The notes: generated by a model from the letters alone, not told the origin. A DNA stretch of 64,000 nt from UBA668 sp040081465 (GCA_040081465.1 JBEBGL010000004.1:177223-241222), one strand, 5' to 3'. Positions 41,793 through 50,680 are shown, counted from the stretch's first letter. Made by a program: numbers and translations.

Positions 41793-42164
41793 TCAGTCGC
41801 AGTTCTCGGCCGTCCAGGTCTGGAACTTGGCCAGTCGAGTCTCGATCCGATCGCTCAGCTTCGCCAAACGGGCGAGGTGCTTGTCGATCTTGGCGACCTT
41901 CTCGGTTTCGCCTGCTGCCTCGGCGGCGGCACGCTTCTCAGTGAGGGTGGCGATGCGATCGGCGATTCGCTCCTGGGCGCTGGCGGCCCGTGCTGCAATC
42001 TCGTCCTGATTTTCGCACTTTTGCTCGGCAGTAAGCCGCGGGCGGTGGCGTCGACCGCCACCGGTGCCGTCGTCATCGCTGGCGAACGCCATGCTGCCGA
42101 TGCCGAGGGTTCCGGCAAGGACGATGCTGGTGATACCGATGGTGTATTTCGTGCGCTGCTTCAT
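41793..42164 (-). CDS. Small secreted helical protein
   Basis: 123 residues. The N-terminus (MKQRTKYTIGITSIVLAG ... MAFAS) is a Sec signal with cleavage expected after AFA. The mature part begins DDDGTGGGRRHRPR and continues as a charged, Ala-rich helix or coiled coil (RIADRIATLTEKRAAAEAAG and onward) with a Cys near each end (C51 and C122 or so), which might form a disulphide. No family recognised. The frame extends 16 codons upstream, but the signal peptide sets the start. It may be a cell-envelope protein. Confidence 0.65.
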   Translation of the reverse strand: MKQRTKYTIGITSIVLAGTLGIGSMAFASDDDGTGGGRRHRPRLTAEQKCENQDEIAARAASAQERIADRIATLTEKRAAAEAAGETEKVAKIDKHLARLAKLSDRIETRLAKFQTWTAENCD

Positions 42165-42273
42165 GGTTTGTTCCAATCTCGTTGGTTGATTGTCGGGGGT
42201 TACGACGATCACTGTGCGGGTTGGTTGTGAGGATTGTGTGAGCGAGTGAACAACAATCGGCGATACTGCACGG

Positions 42274-42732
42274 ATGGATGTGCATGCATCGCTGGAGGCG
42301 CCTTGCGATGCCGACGTTTTGTTTGGCTTAGTAGACGACCTTTCGATCTACCCGCATTGGGTCGATCTCGTGCATCGCGCCGACCCACTTTCGGATGGCG
42401 AATGGGACGTCGTTTCCGACGCGGTATGGCTGGTCGAGTTGCGGGCGCGTATCGGGCCATTGGCTCGCAGTAAGCGACTGCGCATGAAGCGCACCGAACA
42501 CGATGTTGTCGCGCGTCACGTCGTGTTCACACGCTCAGAGGCCGATTCGCGTCGGCACAGCGCGTGGATACTCACCGCAGATGTCGCGCCGGCGGCGGGC
42601 GGTAGCGCTCTGACCATGCATCTGCACTACGGCGGCGGGTTATGGACCGGGGGAGTGCTCGAGCGAGCCCTCGCCGATCAGATCACGAACGGCCGTGCCC
42701 GGTTGGCGGCGTTGGCGAGTGCCACGCACTGA
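42274..42732 (+). CDS. SRPBCC (polyketide cyclase-like) protein
   Basis: A 152-residue member of the START/Bet v1-like ligand-binding fold: an opening beta-strand with APCDADVLFGLVDDLSIYPHWV, antiparallel strands, and a long C-terminal helix (GGVLERALADQITNGRARL). Such proteins bind hydrophobic ligands or serve as coenzyme-Q-like or polyketide cyclases. GATACT ends six bases before the ATG, suggesting a leaderless mRNA. Its last 50 bases overlap the opposing ABC ATPase gene. Ligand unknown. Confidence 0.8.
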   Translation: MDVHASLEAPCDADVLFGLVDDLSIYPHWVDLVHRADPLSDGEWDVVSDAVWLVELRARIGPLARSKRLRMKRTEHDVVARHVVFTRSEADSRRHSAWILTADVAPAAGGSALTMHLHYGGGLWTGGVLERALADQITNGRARLAALASATH

Positions 42733-43516
42733 AGCGACCGTCGGGCCGTTGCTCTAGCTGAAGTGACAGCCCGAAGCATTCGCTGAGGTTCGCCGCTGTC
42801 AGGCAACGTTCGATCGGTCCCTTGGTCACCACCTGGCCGTCGCGCAACATGAGCACGTGCGTCATGCCCAGTGGTGTTTCGTCGATGTGATGCGTGACCA
42901 GCACCAGAGGTGGAGCGGTGGGGTCGAGCGTCAGTTCGCCGAGCGCCGCGACCAGTTGTTCGCGGCCTCCGAGGTCGAGCCGCGCGCTCGGTTCATCGAG
43001 TAGCAGCACGCCCGGCTCGTTCATCAGCGCCCGCGCGAGAACTATTCGCTGCTGCTCGCCCGACGACACAGTCGCCATGGGCCGCTCGGCAAGGTCTGCG
43101 ACACCCATCCGAGTCAGGCACGCCATCGCTCGTTGGTCGTCCTCCGCGGTGTAGCGATGCCACCACGGCTCGAGCGCCGCGTGCTTGGCGGTGCGCACGA
43201 CATCGAGGCACCGCAGTTCCGGGCGCAGTTGCGAAGTCAGTGCAGCCGACACGTAGCCGATTCGGCTACGCAGTCGGCGCACGTCGGTGCGCCCCAGTCG
43301 CTCGCCCAAAACCTCGACGGTCCCCGTTGACGGATGCTCGTACATGGATGCGATCCGCAGCAGAGTGGTCTTGCCGCTGCCATTGGCCCCCAGCACGAGC
43401 CAGCGCTCGCCATCGCTGACCTTCCAGCTGATGGGGCCCAAAATCTGGCGGTCGTTGCGGACGAAGGTGACCCCCTCCAGGTTCACAACGACAGATCGGT
43501 TCAGATCAATAGCCAC
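42683..43516 (-). CDS. ABC transporter ATP-binding protein
   Basis: A 277-residue stand-alone ATPase. Walker A GANGSGKTTLLR, signature VSSGEQQRIVLARAL, Walker B VLLLDEPSARLD and the switch VLVTHHIDE are intact. It resembles the iron/molybdate-related single-domain ATPases of the ModF/YlmA type, which lack an adjacent permease; none is found here either. The GTG at 43516 is divergent from the M23 peptidase; TATCCT ten bases upstream could be its -10 box. Transported substrate, if any, unknown. Confidence 0.85.
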   Translation of the reverse strand: MAIDLNRSVVVNLEGVTFVRNDRQILGPISWKVSDGERWLVLGANGSGKTTLLRIASMYEHPSTGTVEVLGERLGRTDVRRLRSRIGYVSAALTSQLRPELRCLDVVRTAKHAALEPWWHRYTAEDDQRAMACLTRMGVADLAERPMATVSSGEQQRIVLARALMNEPGVLLLDEPSARLDLGGREQLVAALGELTLDPTAPPLVLVTHHIDETPLGMTHVLMLRDGQVVTKGPIERCLTAANLSECFGLSLQLEQRPDGRFSAWHSPTPPTGHGRS

Positions 43517-43536
43517 GCGACCGATGAGGATAGGAG

Positions 43537-44751
43537 ATGAAGCCGCCGTCAGCGTTCAAGCCAATGCGTCTAGTTGCCGCCATGTTGGTCGCTGTGTGCG
43601 CGCTTGTTCCGATGGGGTCGGCCAGCACGGGGTTTGCCGACGAGTCCGACGCGCAGCGGGCGGCACGCGAGATTGCCGACGCTCGCGAGCGAGCGAACCA
43701 AGCTGCCGACGCCTACTTCGAGGCTGAGTCGATGCTCGACGGGCTTGAGGTTGAAGCGCAAGAGTTACAGGCCAAGGTTGTCGAGCTCGAGAACCAGGTC
43801 TCCGAACTTCAGAAGCGTGTGCAGCAGATCGCGGTCAACCGATTTACCCGCTCTAGTTCCGTGGCGTCTCCATTTCTCAACGGGTTTTCGAGCGTCGAGG
43901 AGCAAATGCAGATCGCGGCTCTCACGGAAGTAATCACCGACACGTCGTCGGACGACTTCGATGCGTTCGAGCTGGTGAATCGCGATCTCGACAAGAAGAA
44001 CGACGAGTTGGTGGCCAAGCACGCCGAAACAGAATTGCAGCGAGCTAGTGCAGCCTCGCTGCGCCAGCAAGTGACGACCGAGATCGAGAACCTGAAGAAT
44101 GTTGAGGCCGCGCGACTGCAAGACGACTCGGTGCGTAGGGCGCTAGCTGCTGAGCAACGAACACGCGCGGCGCAGGCTGCGCGCGATGCCGCTGAAGACG
44201 AAGCGGCAACGTCGACGACAGTCGACCTGAACGACATCGACTCAGCGATCATCGCTCCCGTGAGTGCGTCCGTCGAAACCGAAGTCGGCATCGGCGGGCG
44301 AACCGGTGGCGGCGGAAGTGGCGGTCGACCAGGCGGTGCTGGCGGCAGCGACTACGGCGGCATCGGCTGGGTGTGTCCGACTGGCGCTGCACCGGTCGGC
44401 TTTGGCGACACCTGGGGAGCACCACGCAGCGGCGGTCGCCAGCATCAGGGCGTCGACATGATTGGCGAACGAGGCACACCGCTACTTGCCATCGTTGATG
44501 GTGTCGCCGTGGCGCGAGAGAACGTCCTTGGCGGTCTCACGATTCACTTCATCGGTTCCGACCAGAACACCTATTACTACGCGCACCTCGATTCGTATGG
44601 CACGGTCGGGCCGGTACACGCGGGCGAGATCATCGGGTACATGGGCGACACGGGCAACGCCAAGTCGAGCACGCCGCACTTGCATTTCGAGATCCGCCCA
44701 GGTGGTGGCGTTCCGGTCAATCCTTATCCGACCGTGCGCGCGCACTGCTGA
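43537..44751 (+). CDS. M23 peptidase with coiled-coil domain
   Basis: 404 residues, EnvC/NlpD-like. A signal peptide (to about residue 35, ending GFA) is followed by a long coiled coil (about 40-230), a Gly-rich linker (GGGGSGGRPGG) and a C-terminal M23 LytM domain. The zinc ligands are intact: HQGVDM near residue 308 and HLHFE near residue 388, so it can be an active endopeptidase on peptidoglycan, unlike inactive EnvC forms. It is probably exported and acts at division or growth sites. Its end overlaps rlmN by 35 bases. Confidence 0.9.
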   Translation: MKPPSAFKPMRLVAAMLVAVCALVPMGSASTGFADESDAQRAAREIADARERANQAADAYFEAESMLDGLEVEAQELQAKVVELENQVSELQKRVQQIAVNRFTRSSSVASPFLNGFSSVEEQMQIAALTEVITDTSSDDFDAFELVNRDLDKKNDELVAKHAETELQRASAASLRQQVTTEIENLKNVEAARLQDDSVRRALAAEQRTRAAQAARDAAEDEAATSTTVDLNDIDSAIIAPVSASVETEVGIGGRTGGGGSGGRPGGAGGSDYGGIGWVCPTGAAPVGFGDTWGAPRSGGRQHQGVDMIGERGTPLLAIVDGVAVARENVLGGLTIHFIGSDQNTYYYAHLDSYGTVGPVHAGEIIGYMGDTGNAKSSTPHLHFEIRPGGGVPVNPYPTVRAHC

Positions 44752-45781
44752 GAACGACGGGCTGACCAGCCGCAAGTTGTCCGCATGCCGCGTCGATGTC
44801 GGTCCCACGGTTTCGGCGCACGGTCGCGTTGACTCCAAGGTCGACGAGCGACTTGTGGAACCTCGCAACACGCGTCGCGGACGAGCCGATCGTCGGGTAC
44901 CCCGGTGTCGGGTTTAGTGGAATCAGGTTCACGTGTGCAGGCAGTCGAAAGCGGCGACACAACTTGGCCAGCTCAGTGGCATCGCTTGATCGATCGTTGA
45001 TGCCGTCGATCAACGCCCACTCGAAGCTCAGTCGACGGCCCTTCGCGTCTAAGTATGCAGCGCACGCTTCCATCAACTCGTCGAGTGGGTAGCGCTTGTT
45101 GATTGGCACGAGTTCGTCGCGAAGCTCGTCGTTGGCTGCATGCAACGAGACGGCCAGATTCACCGGTAGTTGTTTTTCGCTGAGCGAACGGATTCCCGGG
45201 ATGATGCCGACCGTGCTGACTGTTATGTGGCGCGCTGACAAACCGATAGCACCATGCAGTCGTTCTACTGATTCCCACACCGCAGGGAAGTTGGCCATCG
45301 GCTCGCCCATGCCCATGTACACCACGTTGGCCAGCCGTCGGCCCATTGCTCGCGCATCGCGAGCGGCAACCACCACCTGTTCCACGATCTCACCCACCGA
45401 GAGTTGGCGAGTGAAGCCTGCTTGGCCGGTCGCGCAAAAGCCGCACGCCATCGCGCAACCTGCCTGGCTACTGACGCACACGGTCACGCGATCGGGGTAG
45501 AGCATCAACACGGTTTCGATGAGACTGCCGTCGGACAAGGCCCATAGATACTTCACTGTGTCGCCATCGTCGCTGACACTGCGCAACTGCCTTGTCAGTG
45601 CCGTCGGAAGTTCGGCTGCCAATCGCTCACGCAGCGCCTTCGGCACGTTGGTGATGTCTGCCGGCGCCACCAACTGCGTGTACAGACCATCCCACAGCTG
45701 ATCAAGTCGGTAACGAGGCTCGCCGTCGAGCAGCTCGGCCAGCGCCTCGCGCGTCGGCGTGTACAGGGAGGTTGTGCTCAC
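44717..45781 (-). CDS. rlmN: 23S rRNA (A2503-C2)/tRNA (A37-C2) methyltransferase RlmN
   Basis: A radical-SAM methyltransferase of 354 residues. The 4Fe-4S motif CxxxCxxC is CAMACGFC; GMGEPMANF is the SAM-binding block; the resolving Cys is in IDAACGQL near the end. It methylates 23S rRNA adenosine 2503 and some tRNAs. The frame extends far upstream, but the GTG at 45781 overlaps the pepF stop (GTGA), giving a normal N-terminus. Third gene of mshD-pepF-rlmN. Confidence 0.94.
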   Translation of the reverse strand: MSTTSLYTPTREALAELLDGEPRYRLDQLWDGLYTQLVAPADITNVPKALRERLAAELPTALTRQLRSVSDDGDTVKYLWALSDGSLIETVLMLYPDRVTVCVSSQAGCAMACGFCATGQAGFTRQLSVGEIVEQVVVAARDARAMGRRLANVVYMGMGEPMANFPAVWESVERLHGAIGLSARHITVSTVGIIPGIRSLSEKQLPVNLAVSLHAANDELRDELVPINKRYPLDELMEACAAYLDAKGRRLSFEWALIDGINDRSSDATELAKLCRRFRLPAHVNLIPLNPTPGYPTIGSSATRVARFHKSLVDLGVNATVRRNRGTDIDAACGQLAAGQPVVLSSARARSDKD

Positions 45782-47604
45782 ACGTTCTTTGCGAGCTCGT
45801 TGTAGCTGGCGATGCGTGCGCGAACGACGTCGAGGCTGGCGGTCCAGAACGCCTGGTCTGTGACGTCGAACCCAAACACTGCTGCTAGGTCTTCGGCCGT
45901 GTTCATCCCTGCGCGCGACAAAGCATCGTCGTAGTGCGCCTTGAAGCGCTCGGGGTCTTGCTGATACTGAGCGAAAAGACCGAGACCAAACAGCAGGCCG
46001 TACGTGTATGGCCAGTTGTAGAAGTGAGAGCTGTAGTAGTGCGGCTTCACGGCCCACATGTACGGGTGCGCGGTCGATTGCAGCAAGCCGTCGCCGTATG
46101 CGTCGGCCTGTGCCTGCTGCATCAACTCCTTCAACTCGCTGACGCCGAGGGTTCGGCGCTGGCGACGGACGAACACTTCCGTCTCGAACAAGAAGCGGCT
46201 GCGGATGTCGACCACTACCTGGTTTGTGCCCTGAAGATCGACGTCGAGCAGCGCCAGCCGGTCGTTGCCGGTCAATCGTTGCAATCCTTCTTCGACGACC
46301 AGCGTCTCGCAAAAGATGCTCGCTGTCTCGGCCAACGCCATGGGCAGGTCGCGCTGCATCGGTGTGCGGTGAGCGAGTTGAGTGTTGTGATAAGCGTGCC
46401 CAAGTTCGTGGGCGGTGGTTTGCGCAGAGTCGAAGCTGCCACTCCAGTTGAGGAACACAAGCGAACGGTCGCCTGTGAGCGGCATGCAGAACGCTCCGCC
46501 TTGCTTGCCGTCACGCGGCCCCGCGTCGACCCACTTTTCATTGAGAGCGCGGTCGACGAGGCCCTTTAGACCGCCGCCGTACGAGGCGAACGCGTTGCGC
46601 ACGATCTGAACGCCCTCGTCCCACGAAATCGCTGGCCCCGCAAGTGGAAGGGGAGCGACTAGGTCGTGCCACGGAAGCGCGCCGTCGTGTCCGTGCAGTC
46701 GCGCCTTCGAGCGCATCCAGCCGCGCATGTCGGGGAGCGACTCGGTGATCGCTGCTTGCATGGCATCGAAGGTTGCGCGACTAACACTGTTGGAGAACAG
46801 CGACGCTTCGAGCGGTGACTCCCAGCCGCGGCGACGGTTCACGACGTTTGCTTCACCCTTGACGGCGTTCATCGCGGCCGCGCACACCGGTGCCACGGTC
46901 GGCCAGATCTCCATCTCGGCGTTGTAGGCGGCTTTGCGGACGGCCGGGTCGGCGTGTGTTGCGAGGCCGCGGACGGCTGCCATCGGCGTGACGGGTGCAG
47001 TGCCGTCTGGCATGTGCACCGGCACCGCCAACTGCGAAGTGACGACACCGTGCAGTAGATCCCATGCCGACGACCCCGTACTGACCAGATCGGCGTAGAG
47101 CCCTTCTTCGCTTTCGCTCATCTGATGCGCCGCGCGTCGGGCCAGCTTCTCGAGCGGTCCGTAGTGCTCCGAGACCTGCTCACTGACGTTTGCCAGCGCA
47201 TCGATGCCGAGTGAGCTGATCCAGGCTGCAAGCCGAGCGGTAAGGGGTCGCTGGCGGACGTCGACCATGTCGAATTCGCCCAGCAAGCCTTCGGCCTGCT
47301 CGTTGTAACTGTCAGTTGTCGTGGTCGCCAAGATGAATGCGGCCGTGAGATCGGCGTGGTCGCGCATCTGGTTGACAGCAACGATCACTGCGTCAGCGGC
47401 GCGGCCGTCGGCGGCGGTTACCGGTCGCGGCTCAGTGGCTCGAATGCCGTGTTCCTCGAAGAGGGCCTCCAGGCGAGACATGTCTGCGCCGCAGCGATCC
47501 ATCGCGTCGCCGAACGAGCGTGCTTCGAACGACTCGTGAATGTCGGCAACGCTCCAACGCGGCAGCGAGTCGGGCTCGGTTGGCTTGTTCTCGACGGTGG
47601 TCAT
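45778..47604 (-). CDS. pepF: M3-family oligoendopeptidase F
   Basis: A 608-residue cytoplasmic zinc peptidase that degrades short peptides. The metal site HExxH is HELGHAYH near residue 395; the third ligand Glu follows in the ETASIFCE segment. Length and helix-rich N-terminal region are usual for PepF. Its start overlaps the mshD stop (ATGA) and its stop overlaps rlmN (GTGA), so all three are translated as a coupled unit, though no pathway joins them. Confidence 0.92.
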   Translation of the reverse strand: MTTVENKPTEPDSLPRWSVADIHESFEARSFGDAMDRCGADMSRLEALFEEHGIRATEPRPVTAADGRAADAVIVAVNQMRDHADLTAAFILATTTTDSYNEQAEGLLGEFDMVDVRQRPLTARLAAWISSLGIDALANVSEQVSEHYGPLEKLARRAAHQMSESEEGLYADLVSTGSSAWDLLHGVVTSQLAVPVHMPDGTAPVTPMAAVRGLATHADPAVRKAAYNAEMEIWPTVAPVCAAAMNAVKGEANVVNRRRGWESPLEASLFSNSVSRATFDAMQAAITESLPDMRGWMRSKARLHGHDGALPWHDLVAPLPLAGPAISWDEGVQIVRNAFASYGGGLKGLVDRALNEKWVDAGPRDGKQGGAFCMPLTGDRSLVFLNWSGSFDSAQTTAHELGHAYHNTQLAHRTPMQRDLPMALAETASIFCETLVVEEGLQRLTGNDRLALLDVDLQGTNQVVVDIRSRFLFETEVFVRRQRRTLGVSELKELMQQAQADAYGDGLLQSTAHPYMWAVKPHYYSSHFYNWPYTYGLLFGLGLFAQYQQDPERFKAHYDDALSRAGMNTAEDLAAVFGFDVTDQAFWTASLDVVRARIASYNELAKNV

Positions 47605-48482
47605 CCTGTGTCTCCTGTCCTTGCGTGCTGCGCAGTGCGGCGGTAAGCCACATCTGTGTGCACGGTCTGAAAGCCGAGTGATTTATACAGTCCTACGGCG
47701 GCGGCGTTGTCGGCCTCGACGTACAGCATGGCAGTAGTCGAGCCGTTGTCGGCGAGGTGACGCAAACCTGTAATCGTGAGCGCCCTGCCCAATCCCAGCC
47801 CGTGGAAGTCGGGATGCACGGCAATCACGTGAATCTCGCCCACCCCGTTCTCGTGAGTCTTGGTCCAACAGAAGGCGGCAAGCCGGCCGTCGCGTTCGTG
47901 AAGTAGAAAGCCCGCCGGATCGAACCACGGCTCGCCCATCCGCGAGCGCAAGGTGGCGAGGGTCCAGTCGCCTTGCTCGCCGTGCCAACTGAAGGCGGCG
48001 TTGTTCACGTCTAACCACGCCGCCTCGTCGGCGCCGACAACAAACGGCCGGACCGCCACGTCGGCTGAGGTTTCGGCGATTGCGGGCTCGAGCGGTAGCG
48101 GGCGACGCATGTTGAGCAGCCGGCGGTGCGGGGAAGGCATACGTAACGACGCGGCTAGCGCGGAATCCCGCCCGTCTTCGTGACCCCACCACGTGAGTTC
48201 CGCGTCCGTGGGTATCCCCGCGACGAGGGTTGTGACGAGTTGTTCGCGCACAGCTGCATCGTCGGCGATGCAATCGATGGTGTAGCCGTCGCCATCCGCA
48301 GACACTTGCGCGAAGCCGGTCATCACCGAGTCTCGAACGGCTGCGAGTTGGGTCGCGTCGACGATCACCGGCAACGTGCCGCTGAGGCGCGCGCAGCCGA
48401 AAGGGCGAGTCATTGCCAAGAACGCTAGAACGGCTTGTCGATCGGGAGCCGACTGCACATCGGGTGTGCGTGACTGCGCCAT
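47601..48482 (-). CDS. mshD: Mycothiol synthase (acetyltransferase)
   Basis: A 293-residue protein with two GNAT domains that acetylates Cys-GlcN-Ins, the last step in making mycothiol, the main thiol of actinobacteria. The C-terminal catalytic domain holds the MshD-type NNAAFSWHGEQGDWTL and the acetyl-CoA loop VHPDFHGLGLGRAL. The N-terminal half is a degenerate GNAT. An ATG 44 codons earlier exists, but TAACCT seven bases before 48482 supports the start given. It is one of the clearest signs of actinobacterial origin. Confidence 0.9.
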   Translation of the reverse strand: MAQSRTPDVQSAPDRQAVLAFLAMTRPFGCARLSGTLPVIVDATQLAAVRDSVMTGFAQVSADGDGYTIDCIADDAAVREQLVTTLVAGIPTDAELTWWGHEDGRDSALAASLRMPSPHRRLLNMRRPLPLEPAIAETSADVAVRPFVVGADEAAWLDVNNAAFSWHGEQGDWTLATLRSRMGEPWFDPAGFLLHERDGRLAAFCWTKTHENGVGEIHVIAVHPDFHGLGLGRALTITGLRHLADNGSTTAMLYVEADNAAAVGLYKSLGFQTVHTDVAYRRTAQHARTGDTG

Positions 48483-48489
48483 GCAGGCG

Positions 48490-48511
48490 AGGTTACTGGC
48501 ACCACTAGCCT
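48490..48511. promoter_or_regulatory. Divergent leaderless promoters of mshD and nth
   Basis: On the minus strand TAACCT (48495-48490) ends seven bases before the mshD ATG; on the plus strand TAGCCT (48506-48511) ends seven bases before the nth ATG. Both genes lack Shine-Dalgarno sequences in a 36-base gap. Confidence 0.6.
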
Positions 48512-48518
48512 CGACTGC

Positions 48519-49178
48519 ATGGCCGCACGACCTCGAACTCCGGCGAAACGCGCGGTCGTTGTTGCCGAGCGGTTGGCTGTCGCGTATCCCGAGGCCTTGT
48601 GCGAACTCGATCATCGCAACCCATTTGAGTTGCTAGCTGCGACGATTCTTTCCGCGCAGACCACCGACGCGCGGGTCAACATCGTGACGCCAGAGTTGTT
48701 CGCCCGCTATCCAGACGCCGACGCGCTGGCGAGCGCCGATCCGGCGGTAGTCGAGGAAATCGTGCGGTCGGCGGGGTTCTACCAAACGAAGGCGCGCAAC
48801 CTGATCGCAATGGCGCAGACGCTGGTCGAGCGATTCGACGGCCAGGTGCCCACCGCACTCGAAGATCTGGTCACACTCGCCGGGGTCGGCCGCAAGACAG
48901 CCAACGTCGTGCGTAGCGTCGCGTTCCGGCTGCCTGGTTTGCCCGTCGACACGCACGTCGGTCGGCTCAGCCGACTCCTCGGGCTGACAACCGAGGAGAA
49001 TCCCGTCAAAGTCGAGACCGAACTTGGTCGCTTTCTGCCGCCCGACGCATGGGGCGACTTCAGTCTGCGCTTAATCCTGCACGGACGCCGAATCTGCACG
49101 GCGAAGAAGCCGCTGTGCGCGGAATGCAGTCTGGAAGACGTGTGCCCGTCGTCAATGATGCCTCGCGCGCGCAGGTAG
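48519..49178 (+). CDS. nth: Endonuclease III
   Basis: DNA glycosylase/AP lyase that removes oxidised pyrimidines in base-excision repair. The 219-residue protein has the helix-hairpin-helix LAGVGRKTANVV with the catalytic Lys, the catalytic Asp in VDTHVGR, and the C-terminal 4Fe-4S loop C-x6-C-x2-C-x5-C (CTAKKPLCAECSLEDVC). Complete and canonical. Confidence 0.96.
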   Translation: MAARPRTPAKRAVVVAERLAVAYPEALCELDHRNPFELLAATILSAQTTDARVNIVTPELFARYPDADALASADPAVVEEIVRSAGFYQTKARNLIAMAQTLVERFDGQVPTALEDLVTLAGVGRKTANVVRSVAFRLPGLPVDTHVGRLSRLLGLTTEENPVKVETELGRFLPPDAWGDFSLRLILHGRRICTAKKPLCAECSLEDVCPSSMMPRARR

Positions 49179-49221
49179 ATGGAGAGGTTACCTAAGGGCT
49201 TTTGCCACGCAGCGTGGCCGG

Positions 49222-49249
49222 TTGCGACGTTTTGACGGCGGTGTATAGT
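49222..49249 (+). promoter_or_regulatory. Putative promoter of the structured small RNA
   Basis: TTGCGA (49222-49227) and TATAGT (49244-49249, 5 of 6 to consensus) with a 16-base spacer. No start codon with good context follows; instead a series of hairpins begins ten bases later. Confidence 0.55.
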
Positions 49250-49255
49250 GACCAC

Positions 49256-49353
49256 ACCAACCAGGTTCCCGCCACCTGGTTTGCGTGCGATGCCGGGATC
49301 CGCCGCCTGGCGTCGCTGAGCGACGGCCCCGCGAGGGGCCGTCGCCGCGTTTT
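49256..49353 (+). ncRNA. Candidate three-hairpin small RNA (6C-RNA-like layout)
   Basis: About 98 bases between a promoter and a terminator. Hairpin 1: perfect 8-pair stem AACCAGGT/ACCTGGTT (49259-49266, 49274-49281), loop TCCCGCC. Hairpin 2: 11 pairs including two G-U (49287-49297 with 49306-49316), loop ATCCGCCG. Hairpin 3: 10-pair terminator stem followed by four T. Two C-rich loops ahead of a terminator recall the actinobacterial 6C RNA, which has runs of six C in its loops; here the runs are broken by G, so it is at most a relative or an analogue. C-rich loops could pair with G-rich ribosome binding sites. A 96-residue reading frame through this region is not convincing. Confidence 0.6.
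49321..49353 (+). terminator. Intrinsic terminator of the small RNA
   Basis: A perfect 10-pair GC-rich stem (49321-49330 with 49335-49344, loop GCGA) followed after five bases by TTTT. It would also stop read-through from nth, 143 bases upstream. Confidence 0.7.
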
Positions 49354-49390
49354 CACCCAGAGTGACGAAGCGTGGGTCGGGTCTTTTGGC

Positions 49391-49585
49391 TCACTCGGCC
49401 AGTTTCGCCGCCCGCCGAAGGCCCCTCGCGGCAGAGCGCAGTGCTCGCTCAGCCTCAACAAGAGCGGTGACTACGTCGTCGCGTTGGCTTAGCTGATAGT
49501 CGGGCACCAGGTCGCCCACCTCTTGCTGATAGCGCTCGACGTGGTCGGCCATGACGGACAGGGCGGCTGATGCATTCACCGGCAT
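49391..49585 (-). CDS. Small helical hypothetical protein
   Basis: A 64-residue, mostly alpha-helical protein (MADHVERYQQEVGD early, ERALRSAARGLRRAAKLAE at the end), with an amphipathic basic C-terminal helix. No signal, metal site or known family. It is convergent with the small RNA and 92 bases divergent from the aldo/keto reductase. Coding character looks plausible, but there is no strong ribosome binding site. Confidence 0.5.
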   Translation of the reverse strand: MPVNASAALSVMADHVERYQQEVGDLVPDYQLSQRDDVVTALVEAERALRSAARGLRRAAKLAE

Positions 49586-49664
49586 GGGTCATTCTCGCGT
49601 ACGGCGCGGGGATTGCGGAGCTTGTCGCGCTTCGGGCCTCGCTCGTGGAGTAGGGGCCTACGGA

Positions 49665-49670
49665 TACGCT
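49665..49670 (+). promoter_or_regulatory. Putative -10 box, leaderless aldo/keto reductase gene
   Basis: TACGCT ends seven bases before the ATG at 49678; no Shine-Dalgarno sequence. Confidence 0.5.
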
Positions 49671-49677
49671 GCGCGCC

Positions 49678-50652
49678 ATGGCTACCAAGATGCAGTATCG
49701 CCGACTCGGTCACAGCGGCTTGCAAGTGTCGCTGCTCTCGTTCGGAAGCTGGGTCACGTTCGATAACCAACTGGGCGACGACCTCGCGGCTGAGTGCATG
49801 CAGGCCGCCTTCGATAGTGGTTGCAACTTCTTCGACAACGCCGAGGCGTACGCGCAGGGTGGTAGCGAAGCGCAGATGGGTCGCGTGCTGAAGCAGCTCG
49901 GTTGGGGGCGACACGCGTATGTCGTCAGCACCAAGTTTTTCTGGGGTGTCCACGGCAATGTGCGCAACATGCGCAACACACTGAACCGCAAGTACCTCGC
50001 ACAGGCAATCGACAACTCGCTCGAGCGCATGCAACTCGACTTCATCGATCTCGTGTTCTGCCATCGTCCCGACCCCAACACGCCCATCGAGGAAACGGTG
50101 TGGGCGATGAGCGACATGGTCAGCCAAGGCAAGGTTCTGTACTGGGGGACTAGCGAATGGTCGGCCGACGAGATTCGGGCGGCGTGGCATATCGCCGACC
50201 GTCACCACTTGCACAAGCCTGTTATGGAGCAGCCGCAGTACAACTTGTTCGCACGTACAAAGGTCGAGTTCGAGTACGCCCGTCTGTACGACGAGATCGG
50301 GCTCGGCACCACCATCTGGAGTCCGCTCGCCAGCGGTCTGCTGACCGGCAAGTACAACGCGGGGGTACCCGACGACAGTCGTGGAGCGTTGCCCGGCTAC
50401 GAGTGGCTCTCGGCACGAGTGACCGACCCAGACGCGCTTAAGAAGGTCGAGTTGCTACGACCTATCGCTGCCGAATTGGATTGTTCACTCGCTCAGCTGG
50501 CGATCGCGTGGTGTGCGAGCAACCCACGTGTCTCGACCGTCATCACGGGTGCCAGCCGTAAGAGCCAAGTCGTCGAAAACTTTGCTTCGCTTGATGTGGT
50601 TGCACGGATTACTCCCGAAGTTAAAGAACGCATCGAGGCCATTGCTGGATGA
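49678..50652 (+). CDS. Aldo/keto reductase (AKR6, K+-channel beta-subunit-like)
   Basis: A 324-residue NADPH-dependent oxidoreductase. The opening MQYRRLGHSGLQVS, the catalytic Asp/Tyr in FFDNAEAYAQG, Lys in VVSTKFFW and His in FCHRPDPN make up the tetrad; the NADPH-binding end is VITGASRKSQVVEN. The GGSEAQMGRVLKQ and LERMQLDFIDLVF segments place it near the channel beta-subunit/YghZ group. It reduces an unidentified carbonyl compound. Single-gene unit. Confidence 0.92.
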   Translation: MATKMQYRRLGHSGLQVSLLSFGSWVTFDNQLGDDLAAECMQAAFDSGCNFFDNAEAYAQGGSEAQMGRVLKQLGWGRHAYVVSTKFFWGVHGNVRNMRNTLNRKYLAQAIDNSLERMQLDFIDLVFCHRPDPNTPIEETVWAMSDMVSQGKVLYWGTSEWSADEIRAAWHIADRHHLHKPVMEQPQYNLFARTKVEFEYARLYDEIGLGTTIWSPLASGLLTGKYNAGVPDDSRGALPGYEWLSARVTDPDALKKVELLRPIAAELDCSLAQLAIAWCASNPRVSTVITGASRKSQVVENFASLDVVARITPEVKERIEAIAG

Positions 50653-50680
50653 TTGAAGGGTAGCGCTGCGGCCGCGGCGT

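Noticed and set aside
49202..49492. A 96-codon plus-strand frame through the small-RNA region
   Set aside because: It crosses a strong terminator and three hairpins, has no family features and begins before the predicted promoter.
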